In this document: positions 29,501-41,402 of the stretch, one piece after another | Numbering within the stretch: position 1 is the stretch's first letter | Layout of the letters: each line of letters opens with the position of its first letter | Source: Marisa cornuarietis | Lineage: Eukaryota > Mollusca > Gastropoda > Architaenioglossa > Ampullariidae | Direction of reading: 5' to 3' | Assembly (NCBI GenBank): GCA_004794655.1 | Contig: SMMW01000523.1 | Coordinates: 744,001-808,000 of the forward strand | DNA: 64,000 nucleotides | Program-made: the position numbers and the translations under genes | Notes under the pieces: model-generated | Told to the model about the DNA's origin: nothing | What the model saw: only the letters and a program-made list of their open reading frames with translations | The model's database searches: none

Positions 29501-31720
29501 CTAAGAAAACAATGTTTTGAATGAGGGTTTAGCATGCCTTATGTGAATGAATTTTTAAACTTTACAACAGTGGACACTGATATCCTCTTCCTTCTCGCAA
29601 TCAGTAAGTTCGTCTGTTCTTCCATCACCTTCACCACTACCATGTAGCCTCAGGAGACTACAATACTTCTTTGGACTGTATGAACTTTTGTTCCCTCACC
29701 TTATGTTCATTGTGAGCGTCCCTCCGTGAGACGAATAGTTAATAAACTCAATGTCACAAGTTATTCTTACAAAGAATACACAAAATACTTCTCTAAACAA
29801 AGTAATAAATCAGTGTTTTACAGCAAGTAGTTAGGTTAATCTCACAGTAATTTTACATCGTAACAATCACTGCTGTGCTTAGCAGGAAAATACCTCACTC
29901 GAATATGTTTACAAGCAGTACACCCACATAAAGGACATACCAGGTATACCAGAAAGGCAATAGGTATACAAAATATGAAAATGTCCTGAAATTCGGTGCA
30001 CTCAGCACAAATATGTATAAAAACGTTAAACAATAACAGAGTCAGAATGGGTAGCACACGACATAGTCCCTAACACCACCTGCGGATGATACACTCAGTC
30101 TTCCAGCGCGTGCTTGATTTCTACCCACTCTAAAATGAGGTCTAACCCGCTGAATCCGAAGCGCCAGTTTACTGGCTTACCTGGTAGAGCGCGATGAGCT
30201 CTGCTCCACGATCGTGATTTTCTCTTTGCACGATTGTGGCCCTACTGGCAGAACACAATGAGCAACGATACGCTTACTATTGTGGCTCGTGCTCCACGAG
30301 CCTGGCTCTGCAGTTTCCCTATCGTCTTCAAAATCGTGAATTTTAAGCCCATGTTTCTGAACATAGAAATATTTTTATTCCGGTCTAAGCGGGTTAAACA
30401 CCACTTAACCTTCTTAAAGTTCTGGTTTTTAATTGTACTGGTACTGTACTGGTAGTAGAACAATAGCCCCTGGCTTGATTATCATGCAGTACATACAGTG
30501 ACAACTCTAGTCACTAAACAGCCGTATAATTAGCGCTCTCTCTAGCGCCTCACGTCGACATACAGTGTGCCGACTGGTAAGCCCGAATGACGATTGAACA
30601 CCCGTCAGTGACAGCACAGCAAACAGCAAGCAAGCAGCAAGCAGCAAAACACCAAGGTTGCTTGATAATCCATCCTATGCTTGCTATGGTCGGGGCTAAT
30701 ATTCCCACCTTTGTCGTGAGTTCAGCCCGGACCACTTGTAAAATACTAAATAAACTGAAACTCCAAATTTCTCGTGATCCCTGCGTGGCAGCGACAAAAA
30801 AAAAAAAAAAGACATCTTGTCCACGGTGTATTTCCCGAAATATGGCCGGGTGATCAGGAGGGGATGAGGTAACCGGGCACTCCCCCTTCTTCAAAAGCTA
30901 CACAACGTCTCCGATGCGACGATGTGTGGGGGATGGGGGTGGGGAAGATCAGGAAAAAAAATCAAGCGCTCCCACTGATCTGAGAGCACCCCTCCTTCTT
31001 CCGGCCACCCTCTCTTTCATGCCAAGGTCATTGAAGTGGTAGGCACACCGATAAATAACACCCATTGCAACGGGGAAAATAGATACTTTATTTTACACTG
31101 TATTTTGCAGGAAGTTTAAAAAAAAAAACTCATCTCGTTACCGTGGTAGAACCCCGCCCTCCAAAGATCTATAACTGGCGGCTGAAATTTGTCACCAGGT
31201 TATGTCAAACCCGCAAGTTAAGGAAAAAGGAAATGGCAGTCGATTGTCTGATAAATTGTTCTTCTAGCGCCTGTGGTCTTCTGGATAATGTGCAGTACGT
31301 GTCGAGAAGATCAATGCTGGCATTTGTAATGTCCTTGCGTGTATCTGCGCACCTCGGTACTGGCTGATCCCCACCCCACCCCAGCGCCAACCGCCGCCAT
31401 TCCATTCTTCCCTAAACTTCCCTCTCCCTTCTCTCTCTTTCTAACGTCCCTCTACGTCATCCTGTATGCCTTCTTCCGACACCATTGATCTTCTGGATGA
31501 TATACAGTTTACAGTTGAGACAAGAAATCTGCCATGAGTAATGTATACCCGTAAACGCACATACGTGTCTGTGTGTGCGCGCGCACACGAGTGTCTTTGG
31601 GGAGGGGGGGTGTTCATGATAGCGAAAGAATGAAAGAACATAAATATATGCACGCGCGTGTTTGTGTGTATGCGCACTGTATGACTAGGAAAGGGGGATA
31701 AGGAGAGAAAGAGAAGAAAG
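29501..31720. other. non-coding, no gene recognised
   Basis: Open frames here are short and without motifs. A partial internal duplication lies near 30175-30300 (ACTGGC... GAGC... CACGAT/CGATAC pieces). Short simple repeats include a poly-A run at 30797-30811 and CA/TG-rich DNA at 31565-31675. Nothing else can be supported. Confidence 0.4.
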
Positions 31721-31724
31721 AAAC

Positions 31725-31773
31725 AGCATCACGTCAGCGGCCGTTGCGTGCACCGGAAGTGTGTCTGGCTGTG
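31725..31773 (+). promoter_or_regulatory. promoter-like block: CRE half-site and ETS site
   Basis: TCACGTCAGC (a CRE-like half-site) near 31729 is followed by ACCGGAAGT (31752-31760), a strong ETS/GABP-type site. The start codon then lies in a YY1-like context, GATGGCGGC. The order ETS site, then ATGGCGGC, is typical of TATA-less housekeeping promoters in animals. The block is CpG-rich compared with its AT-rich surroundings. Confidence 0.45.
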
Positions 31774-31859
31774 ATGGCGGCGACCAGGAAGTTTGCCGGC
31801 GTCGAGTGGATCACTGGCCAAATCCGTGTCTCGCGATCTATACAGACCGTCTCGCAGAG
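31774..31859 (+). CDS. candidate first coding exon, possible mitochondrial presequence
   Basis: ATG 31774 opens 28 codons plus two bases, reading MAATRKFAGVEWITGQIRVS and then RSIQTVSQ, up to the donor CAGAG followed by GTAGTG. The frame closes right after the donor, as expected for an exon edge. The peptide has no acidic residue except one Glu, and it is Arg/Ser/Ala-rich with spaced arginines and hydrophobics. It could be a mitochondrial targeting presequence. The upstream ETS and YY1-like sites support a transcription start just before it. No second exon was recognised in the window, so the gene identity is unknown. Confidence 0.45.
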
Positions 31860-32280
31860 GTAGTGAGGTGGTTACTCTTTGGGCTCAGTAAAAAAAAAAA
31901 TAATAACCGCAAACATCCCTAAGCCGTTGCTTATTTTGTCCGCTAATTTCGTTTTTCATGTAGTTATTTATGTAGCTCAAATGTTGGGCTTATTGTGGAT
32001 TATTTTTAAACGCGGATAGGATGCTAAAATAATAATAATTCAGACGCACATGGCGTTTACAAGCACACACACACACACAGAACATCCTTGTGAGGCTTCT
32101 ACACCACATATATTAACTGAACTTTTTTTTTTCAAGTGGTACGTATCTTGAAAGCTGGTCCAAGCAGAATCTTTCCTCTACACTAACAATGACAAGGTTG
32201 AAGGAGATAATTTTAGAAGCATTTCATTCTAAATGTTATCATCAAACCGTACAGCAGCATCAATAATAAAAGATTGTCCC
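31860..32280. other. non-coding, probable intron or flank
   Basis: AT-rich, with a CA microsatellite (about 32064-32082). If the exon before it is real, this is its first intron. No further feature was recognised. Confidence 0.35.
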
Positions 32281-32289
32281 ACCTCTGTG

Positions 32290-32830
32290 AAGAAAATGTA
32301 TTTATCCTAGAAGCTCAGGTAGGTTTCCGGAAAGGTGACAGTAAGACTCATAATTTTTCTTTTTTTTTCCAGAGCATTTGACAATGTCGACAAATCCAAA
32401 CTACATATATCCTGCTAAAAAGGGGTGTTCATAGAAAACTATTTTAAAACACTACAAAGTATGTATCAAAGTGTGAAAGGCGCTGTTGGATCTGGGATAA
32501 CAGACTGTTGAGAGTGCATGACCAGTCAAGCTCGGTTATGTACCAAAATCCTTTGTTGTTCTGTATTTTCCTATCTGAAGTTTGGGCAGACTTAAACCTT
32601 TGTGAAGCCCGTGGTATTGACCTTTTAGCAGATGCACATGAAATCTTACTTTTGATGTCTGCTGAAGACATTACTATTATTGCTGACTCACCTGTTGACC
32701 TTCAATGTAAAATTAACTGCTTAGAAATGTTTTGTAACAAATGAGGTCTTACAACTAACATGGATAAAACAAAGATATACAGTATTTAAAAATAGGGGCT
32801 TTATCAAGGATTGGGGAAAATGGTACTATG
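32290..32830 (+). mobile_element. decayed LINE RT fragment
   Basis: Frames switch, but the order is that of an RT of the same type as the twin-primed LINE: QVGFRKGDSKTHN near 32310, RAFDNVDKSKLHI near 32370, FECMTSQ near 32510, SAEDITIIADSPVDLQCKIN (equivalent of FADDIVLLSD) near 32660-32720, then NMDKTKI and NRGFIKDWGKWYY near 32760-32830. Stops are frequent and the catalytic YADD equivalent is mutated to AED. An old, dead copy. Confidence 0.65.
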
Positions 32831-33009
32831 TTGAAAAAACAAATTACTGTAGAACCTTGTTGCAAATATTCCACCATTATCTTCACATCTACACTAAAGT
32901 TGGTGAAGTGTACAGACAATTTATCAGGAAAAGCATTACAAGGCTTTGTTGGAATAAGGAAGCAACACTTCAGATTGAAGAAAATCTCAGCAGACATAAC
33001 CTTTTAAAA

Positions 33010-34530
33010 TACTTGAAAAAAAAATATATAGGAAGGGTCGTTAAAAATGACATTACCTTCCGTGAATGAGGCAAATTCTCTCTTGTAATGGACTCGTTTG
33101 TACGAATTATAAATTCTGGTGCAGATTATTAACATTATTCCATCCATGGATACCCAAAGCAGAGTTACAACATGCTGTATTTGCAAGACAGGGCTGGTAG
33201 ATCTACCTGGGCCTTTCAGGTTAGAAGTTTGGTTTGGAGAGACATATTTATATATCTATCTATATATATGGGAAATACAAAAGGTTACCAGTGTAGAATG
33301 CCAAAAGTAAGGTTGTTTTATCATGCTATAGACTATAGAGTATAGACCCTTAATACAAAAGAAATGATGCTTATGTGCGGCCACCCAATGTTGATATTCA
33401 TGTAACCAGCAGTTCTTGTTGTTGAAATAGGCTAGATGGCCTTCCAAAATCTGCACTGATGATGATGAATTAAAGCGTTGCATAAGTATTTCAAAGGATT
33501 TTATTTAGGTTTTCACCCACGATAACCAAGTTAAGGAAGAATGGAAGACACATTTGAGGTGCAGCAGATTAATTTGCTGAACACAATCCATCATAATACC
33601 GTATTTTTAGTCACCGAGGACAGGGGTTGTTGTCATGCTATTTTGTGGCTTTTGTGACTGCGAGTAAAACGGTCTTGGATATGGGAAGACCTGCTGCCAG
33701 ACATGGTGTTAGAGGTAACCACGTCACCCACCCGTTAGCCGCTCCAGGTGGTGTTCCCAGGCAACTGACACCTCAGTCGATTGGTGCAGAGAGTCAGAGG
33801 TCAGCGCTGGTGTCCCGAAGGCGATAAATTAAATAAATAACAGCAAGAAACATTGATTAAAATATCTTACAAAACAAGCCGAAGAACATGAGTGGGTCTT
33901 TTGTAGGGCTTTCGCCTTTTATCTCTTTATAATTATTTTTTAATGGTAGGGAAATGCCTCAGAGTTTTGTACAAATCTTCCCATGTCCACCTCAACGATC
34001 TTAGTTTCAATGCGTGTTGGGCACCAACTGTCGTTGCAGCGTTGCGATACTAGAATAAAGCAGCATAATTTTTCCACCTAATTAACCAAAGATGTGCAAA
34101 AGCAGTTTTCAATTGATTCCGTTTTTAGTCGATTATTTTCTGTATAGTACTGCTGTAAGTAAGCGCTGACAAGATAGAAAACGCTGCACAAATTCTTCGA
34201 TTATATCAAGGACCAAATTATTCTTCTTCATTGTCACGAGCTAGTATTCCCAGCAGTCACCACGGGACCTCTTTTATAAAGTGAACAGGAAAATTAAAAT
34301 TTGCTAGCAAACCTACAATAGAAAAAAGATTTAAAGTTTTAAAAGCCACTGCCATTTTCTCCGCGAGTCATTCTCGAGTGAAATAACGGATCGTTGATGA
34401 AGGAAGACCTACTAACAATATTAAAGGCAGTGACATGACTAACAAGGCAGCGACTGAGGACGAATACAAAGAAGACGGCCAAATGTTGCACACAGAGACT
34501 TCGATGCTTTGTGGATGTACACAGTTGACG
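33010..34530. other. non-coding, nothing firm
   Basis: No convincing frames. A segment near 33690-33845 ends in GCGATAAATTAAATAAATAA, which resembles the 3' tail of the SINEs elsewhere in the window, but no tRNA-like head was identified. Confidence 0.35.
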
Positions 34531-34535
34531 ACCAT

Positions 34536-35956
34536 TGTGACAGTATCCCTGGTCTTTCAACCAGAACGTGAATACTGGCCCCGGGGAATGGGCACGTGGG
34601 CACTAGTTACTCACACACTAGCCGCCCACGTCCACATTAACTGCAGGGGGAAAACACACGATAATCACACGTCGGTCATTCAATTACACAACTTGGCTCA
34701 CGAGCCCCCACCCCTGCTCTTCCCCGAACACAATACTCAACGACGTGTGATTTCAATGGAACAATAAAGAAAAGATTTATTAGTTACAAAAGCATTTCAA
34801 GCAAAACACAATCAAATGGACTCGTCTAGGGGGGTCCCAATACTATCCGTGCTATAGCGTACTTCTGATGTTACAGTGCTGTTGCCTCTCTTTACAAATA
34901 CCATACACACTCGCAAGCGCACCAACTTAGCTCTGTTACAGCTGGTTTGTTGAGAGTCCAATACTTCAGTTGACTGCCACGACACACTGACGATTTCCCT
35001 TCGAAGTGATGTCTGATGGTCTGACGTCTTCTTCCTTCGAACTGTCACCACGTCAGAGAGCGACGACTGCTTCTCTCGGTGACCCAGATTCGAGCCTTGT
35101 ACCACTCGAGGGTACCCACGTGGGTTCCTCGACGACTGTAATGCCTCGTACAGCCGCCAAGCAAACACCACCACAGACTGTCTCAGTCCTTTGAGACCCG
35201 ACGACTTCTGGCGTCCTCAACGTTGAGCCTCTACCTCTCACACCGGTAGAGCGAGCCCACAGTCACACAGCCCTTTCCTCTCCACGACGACAGTAGGCAG
35301 TCTTGACAGTACCTCGTCAATTACTTGCCTCCTTCTCTCAAGGTTCTCTAACCCGACTTCTTTCCTCCCGAGTCTTGCCCTCGTGGCTAAGACTTGGTCC
35401 GAGGCAGAAGTGTAGCTGGCGTTAGAAAGCTGAAGTCGTTTTGGCTGGTGACCCGTTGCTCCCCTACTCAGACGTTCGCCAAAAAGCAAGTGAAATGTGT
35501 TCTTGTCTCTCTATTTATCTTTCCACATTCTCACAGATACATACAACAAGGGATGCCATTGGTCAGTAACTCATCATCCAATCAGCTACAATTAGAGTCA
35601 GCAAACGACAGGAGGAGATCTCTCTCTGACCACAGGCCACGCCTACAGGTGGTTGCGGTCAGGTGGCTAAACCTCCCTCCCCCCTGTCCTATTACGTGGT
35701 CTGACGGCAAAACCAGGTGCGCGCCTTAGGATAACTTTCTCCCTTCTGCCCAGACTTTGTTGACGTTTAGCCAGCCCTCGGCCACGCATGGCGGCCGAAA
35801 TCACTTAGCACCTTCTGTTCCACGCGTCCATTTAGGCGTCCATACCAAAACATATGCCCCCTTCTTCCTCGCCAAAGGGCCTCAGGCATGTCAACAAGGC
35901 GCTCTAGACGCTAAGTGGGCAGATTGTTACCTACCCCCTCGAGTTATCTCATGACA
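34536..35956 (-). mobile_element. solo LTR, family A, copy 2 (inverted)
   Basis: Reverse-complement copy of 20261-21678, 1,421 bp, with the same ends TGTCATGAGATAAC and GATACTGTCACA. It is flanked by a perfect 5-bp duplication ACCAT (34531-34535 and 35957-35961). It carries the same TATA-like and AATAAA signals. The differing duplication shows an independent insertion, later reduced to a solo LTR. ORFs shared with copy 1 reflect recent common ancestry, not coding function. Confidence 0.93.
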
Positions 35957-36460
35957 ACCATCATGACGTCATTTCCGGCTCCATGTCCGGCAGCGTTGCA
36001 CATTTGAAAGTAGAAACCTGCTAACACAGAAGAAATGTCACAGGGGCAAAGGTTGGTACATGCAAGCCGGTGCGTATTCTGATCTGGGAGACTTGACAAC
36101 ACTTGGTTTCCATGTCTGACGGGTCTGTCCTGCTGTAGGCGGGACCAGAATGTGCGTCAGCTTGGTGCACTGAGGTCAGGAGGGCGAGCAATTAACAGGA
36201 ACCCTGCTGCAGTGCTGTCTTCAACTTCCGGAGCATTTGGTCGCTGACTCACTCTTTCACTCACTCGTACGCACACACACACATACAGACACGCGCATAC
36301 ACATTCAAAGTAGGCAAAATGAAAACGCATGCGCAAGGCCTTCTTATTAGCTTCTCACAAATCTTTTTTTAAAAAAAACCTGTAGAGCACCGAATGACCG
36401 ACTGAAAGCGTGCCCGCTATCTTATGTCATTCAGGGTGAGGCTGTGGACCTATATACATT
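35957..36460. other. non-coding, with a CRE and ETS-like pair at 35964-35978
   Basis: The palindromic CRE TGACGTCA (35964-35971) is followed at once by TTTCCGGCT, an inverted ETS-like site. No open frame follows to suggest a coding exon. The rest, with CA-rich DNA near 36270-36300, shows nothing recognisable. Confidence 0.35.
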
Positions 36461-36462
36461 AG

Positions 36463-37025
36463 TGCCCAGTTAAATAGTGCCCAGTGACAATACTAAAGAA
36501 CACTTAGTGTCACATTAATATTCGGCTTTGTAACAATACATGCATAGCGTTAAGTGTCACATTTTTTACACAAGGCCCTTTTATATAAAGCACAGTGCCA
36601 TATTTTCATATGCCTAATGTCATTAGCATATAACTCCTAGTGTCATGATTTCATTTAACATCTAGTGCCATATCTTAAGTAACGGTTAGTGTCACGTACA
36701 CTTTCATGTAACTCTTGTGTTACATTTTTATCTAACACCTAGAGCCGCATTTTTATATAACGCCAGGTGCCATATGATTGGGGGAAATAAAATATCACGC
36801 TTAGAAATGTTTACAAAAATATCTATTGACAATACCAAATAAGACAGTTGCACATTCTCATCTAACGCCTTGTGCCACATTTTTATACAATTATAATGCC
36901 ATAGAGTGAAAATTATATATAATTATATTTATAATGATATGTAGCACTTAGAGTTGTGTTTCAAGTGACAATGCCAAATAAGACAATGTCTCATTTTCAT
37001 ATAACACCTAATGACAATATTCAGC
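36463..37025. repeat. degenerate minisatellite, ~25-bp unit
   Basis: Many variants of AGTGYCACATTTTTATATAA followed by CRCCT recur with spacing of about 24-47 bases (for example near 36505, 36552, 36593, 36638, 36663, 36687 and 36997). Units are strongly diverged, so this is an old AT-rich tandem array. No coding. Confidence 0.7.
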
Positions 37026-37479
37026 AACGCCTCGACCCTCTAGAGACAACACAAAAAGTCACGCAGGTGGTTCTTGGTGCCGTCATCTGCCCTCATCTCT
37101 GTTTTGAAAGACAGCCGATGACCGAGTGGGGTTTTTTTTTAAAGATAAGGCATGAAGCCATTTCTGGCTGATTAATGGGAAAGGAAGACATCCCAACATG
37201 TTCCATCACTGTGCCAGTGTGTTAGTCCGCGCGCAAATCGAACGTAAAAAAAAAAGATCCGGCAGAGGGTGTGCAAACATTTTTTTGGATGACATCACAT
37301 GGAGTCGACAGAGTGCATGGCGGTGGTTTGGCGCCGAACATTTCACCATGGACCTGTCTGCACTCATCGACCCTGCCACCAACTGTCGAGGAAAACGTTC
37401 CGTAAACCAAAACCATTGCCCCCACAGTGTCTGCTTCCTGTACTGAGTGTACTCCGACACCTTGTGCACGCGCGCTTGT

Positions 37480-37994
37480 GTGTGTGTGTGTGAATACCGA
37501 GCGTGTGTATGTGTGTGCCACCTGATATGCGTGAATACCGACCGTGTGTGTGTGCGTGTGTGTGTGAATACCAAGCGTGTGTGTGTGAATACCAAGCGCG
37601 CGCGCGTGTGTGTGTGTGTGCCACCTGATATGCGAGAATACCGACCGTGTGTGTGTGTGTGTGAATACCGAGCGTGTGTCTATGTGCCACCTGATATGCG
37701 AGAATACCGACCGTGTGTGTGTGCGTGCGTGCGCGGGTGTGTGTGAATACCGAGCGTGTGTGTGTGTGTGTGTGTGTGTGTGCCACCTGATATGCGAGAA
37801 TACCGATCGTGTGTGTGCGTGCGCGCGCGTGTGTGTGTGAATACCGAGCGTGTGTGTTTGTGCCACCTGATATGCGAGATACCGACCGTGTGCGTGCGTG
37901 CGCGCGCGTGTGTGTGAATACCGAGCGTGTGTGTGTGTGTGTGTGTGTGAATACCGAGCGTGTGTGTGTGTGCCACCTGATATGCGAGAATACC

Positions 37995-38027
<33 letters not shown>

Positions 38028-38175
38028 CGTGTGTGTTTGTGTGAATACCGAGCGTGTGTGTGTGTGTGTTTGTGCCACCTGATATGCGTGAATATAACGA
38101 CCGTGTGTGTGTGTGTGTGTGCGCGCGCGCGTATGTGTATGTGCGTCTATGTGTGTGCCTGCGTGCGTGTGCCAG
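37480..38175. repeat. TG-rich compound minisatellite, seven units
   Basis: Seven copies of GCCACCTGATATGCG (near 37517, 37620, 37686, 37782, 37862, 37972 and 38073), each followed by GAATACCGACCG. The units are separated by variable TG/CG runs that usually contain a second GAATACCGAGCG. Unit length varies from about 66 to 110 bp. Long open frames on both strands here (up to 333 codons) are products of the repeat, not genes. Confidence 0.93.
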
Positions 38176-38239
38176 CTGGTAGCTGAAAGCGGAGACACGA
38201 ATGGGTCGTAATCTGTTCCCCACTTTTTAACAGGTCAGC

Positions 38240-38264
38240 GAGAACCGATCGCTGATAAATGAAA
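38240..38264 (+). repeat. 25-bp exact match to LTR-like sequence D
   Basis: The 25 bases starting GAGAACCGATCGCTG are identical to 29360-29384. The flanks do not match further. It is either a relic of LTR D next to the minisatellite or a shared motif. Confidence 0.8.
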
Positions 38265-38269
38265 CGCTC

Positions 38270-41060
38270 TCTCATTCATAGATGTGTGTGTGTGTGTGTG
38301 CGTGTTAGATGCATGCCAGTGTGCGCGCGTGGGTGTGTGAAATACATGCATGGTGTTGTTGATAAGAGACTTAAGCAGCCCTGGTCAAAGGCTAGGAGGT
38401 GTTGTTAACCCCAGCTCGTGTCGTGTCTCCTTTTTTTGTACAGACCCTTAAGTCAGTTCATTCTCTGAGAATGATGGACAGTTCTACCTCCCCCCCCCCC
38501 TTAGACACCAACATTTCATCGTCAAGAAGAGCCGACGATGATCGCCACTGTGAGTGATGGATGCGCTGAGTAACAAGGTGAACAAGAATTAATGTGGGGA
38601 GGGGGGTGCTGGTTCATGGCAAGCGAAACAACAATAGAAGTGAAGCATTCAAGTTGTTGTTGATGTTGATGGTGATGATGAGGAGGAGGATTTTAAAAAC
38701 AAATTCAGAGCCGTCTGAAGCATGCTAGATCTTATCAGAGTGTCATCTGCGGCGATCGAAGCCGCAGGGGAAGATCTTTTGACCGAAATTAATTTTTATT
38801 CCCTTCTTTAAAGGCGGGCTGACTACAAGCCATTAATCATTGTGCCTGGCCTCTACCCCCCCCCCCCTCTCCGCCGGGCATGCGCCACGACAATAAATGA
38901 AATATGATGGTTGGAAACAGTGTCATTTTTGCTGGCAGTACAATCATAATGAACGTTGCAGTGGTGCTGGAGGCCGGGGTGTGTGGGGTGGGGCTCGAAT
39001 TAACCGAGTTCAAAGCAGGAGTCAGATGTGGCATCACGATAGCGCAGAGGATAAACGCCTCAAGGAGACGTTACAACAACTGTGCCCCCCTGCTAGTGGT
39101 GGAGGTGTGATGCACTCAACAACAGCAGCAGCAGCAGGGTTGAATAACAGTAGCAATGCTTGTCACTGCACGCGCGCCAGCTGCAGTTTACTATCAGCTG
39201 CCGCTGCAGCACCTGTAGTGTCTGTTATTACACTATTTTTCAAACACTTCCTTTTTTTATAGTCAATATGACTCATCTGTCGTTATTTGCGTCTTCTTCG
39301 CGTCTGGTTTGTTTATAGTTTTCCTCAATCACTTTAATGCTTACATAATTTTACGGATGCAAGCTAGGATGAACTCGACCTCGTGTGTGTGTGTGAGAGA
39401 GAGAGAGAGGAAGCGAGAATGTTGGAATAGAGGGAAGGGGACCGTGGCAATGGAAGGATATTTATAGACACCTTGGGAGCAACTGTAGACGGAGGTTTCG
39501 ATGAAAGTAGCTATAGACAGAGGTACCTCGGAAGTAATCAAGTGCAAAGCGAGGGGCTGGCTCGCTAAAGGTCGTGACCTGTCCATGGTCTAGTGACTCT
39601 AGTGAGTCTAGTCAGTGCTTTACTCATTCTCGTGTTACTCACGACAGCCGTGATGACAAAACCCATGTCGCGGGTCACGTGAGACTATTAATAAAGAAGG
39701 ACAAGACTCAACTCAGTCGCAGAGCCTTGTCACATACCAACATTACACCTCCCCTTAAAGATCTAGTCAATCTAGTGGGATGGAATATATTTTTTCTAGT
39801 GGCTGTGTGAACCTCATTCCAAGATAGCATTTCCCCAAATATGGCTGAATATCTCCAAGCCATTCTCGCGATACATGCTTACAAAGATCACGGAAAGAGA
39901 TGAAACTCTTGTTCCTAAATAAGCTAAGTAACATATTATCGTCTCACTTCTCCCATTGGCCTTGAGAATGTAAACATACCCTGCTGGTACTATCCTGATG
40001 TCGAGTAGTTGACTTCATTCTGTTCGTGGTAATGTTTGTGCCCGTATTTCCAGAACGGGGAAAGGTTGGAGGTGGATGAAATATTCCTCTATATTTTAGG
40101 AAACAGAATCCTGCACTGAGCTTTAGAGAAAAAAACTATTATCCTCCACTAGATCTTTAACCTAACAGACAAGATCAAATCTTACCCGCAAATATGAAAA
40201 AGAAAATTAAATGAGGCAATCAAAAGAATATGCGAACACATTAAAGGTAGCAGTCATTGTGGCACGACATTACAAGAAAAATTAATCGTCCTTTCAATTA
40301 TGCGTGAACAGGATGAAGTGGTTCAGCTGGCTGGCTGGGGGTTTGGACGGAAAGAAATTGTAGAGGTAGGGTAGCAGGTAATTGTCATCCTGAGGGGCTG
40401 GAGATAAATGGCCGCAACACCAGTCGGCGGTATCAGGGAGGACGTAGCGGTGGGTGCGGGGGTGGATGAGGGGGCGGAACAGCTGCGCAGAGTTCAACGA
40501 AGAAATGAAAGGGACAATCCTGAAAGCGAGGCAGAAAGCGACAACAAAGAAAGCCGACGGAAACAGCCACCGACGGAAGGCAGCAGGGTGGTGGGGAAAA
40601 GTAAAAGGAGAGGAGGAAATAACATGGAAGCAGGCTGGAAAATGAAAACTGCCAGGATCCGGCAACAAGAAAGGGGAGATCCCCCCCCAAAAAAAAAATA
40701 AATAAATAAACCACAAAACAAAACTAAAAAAAACCAACCTGCTAGTTGTAAACGATCCTACCCTTCTCCTCCAACACGCACGCAGTTGCGACAGGACAGT
40801 CTGGTGCGCTGTGAGCCGTGAGCAGGACAATTAACTTGCCCACCAAATTGCCCATTATCGTCGAGGTTCTCCTCCCCTGAAAGATCAAACGTACGTGACT
40901 TCAGCAAGTGTGTGTGGGGGTGACTGTGCGCACGTCAGCCTCGGCCATCAGATGCCATGCAATACCTGTTCACATTCTATCGACACTAGCCAGCGCCCAG
41001 GTGACACAGTCACTTCATATTCTGCTATCCAATCACCACAAGTGATTGCCAAGCTGGTCT
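38270..41060. other. non-coding, simple repeats only
   Basis: Contains TG repeats (38283-38300), poly-C runs (about 38491-38501 and 38857-38868), CAGCAG near 39121-39136, and TG/GA runs (39383-39411). The 97-codon frame at 40408-40701 starts MAATPVGG but is purine-driven and lacks motifs. No gene is supported. Confidence 0.4.
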
Positions 41061-41065
41061 TGTTT

Positions 41066-41180
41066 GCTCCTCTCTGTTGCCTTCATGTTTCAGTCTCTAG
41101 TCTAAGTAGTTAAGACGATCATTCGCCTCCTCTCTGTTGCTTGCCTGTTTCAGTCTCTAAGTAGTTAAGACGATCATTCG
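41066..41180. repeat. ~58-bp tandem duplication
   Basis: Two adjacent units, each running from CTCCTCTCTGTTGC to AAGACGATCATTCG, at about 41066-41124 and 41125-41180. The first has an extra 4-bp TCTA. Confidence 0.85.
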
Positions 41181-41187
41181 AAGTGAG

Positions 41188-41402
41188 AACAATGTTGGGA
41201 GGGTATACAGGGAAAACAATGTTGGGAGGGTACGTACACACAGAGAACTACTAACGTTGAGAGGATATACACAGAGAACAATCAGTGCTGGGAGGGTACA
41301 CACGGAGAATAATTAATCTTGGGAGGGTACAGACGGAGAACAGTCAATGTAGGGAGTTTACTTGGAGATCGATCACTTTTGAGGGGGATATACAGAGAAA
41401 GC
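41188..41402. repeat. ~30-bp minisatellite, about seven units
   Basis: Diverged repeats of AATGTTGGGAGGGTATACAC followed by GGAGAA. They follow directly on the 58-bp duplication, so this is a small hotspot of tandem change. Confidence 0.8.

Noticed and set aside
30170..30310. tRNA-like element (CTGGTAGAGCGCGATGAGC)
   Set aside because: Only a short resemblance to an A box, without a B box at proper spacing; may be a small diverged duplication.
37480..38175. Possible CRISPR-like array (regular repeats and spacers)
   Set aside because: The spacers are TG/CG simple sequence, the context is eukaryotic and no cas genes are present; it is a minisatellite.
37222..38223. 333-codon open frame, rich in His/Thr, on the minus strand
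   Set aside because: Produced entirely by the TG/CA minisatellite; equally long frames exist on both strands and in several phases.
40408..40701. 97-codon frame starting MAATPVGGIRED
   Set aside because: Composition follows purine-rich DNA; no motif, no splice sites of note and no promoter-like block.
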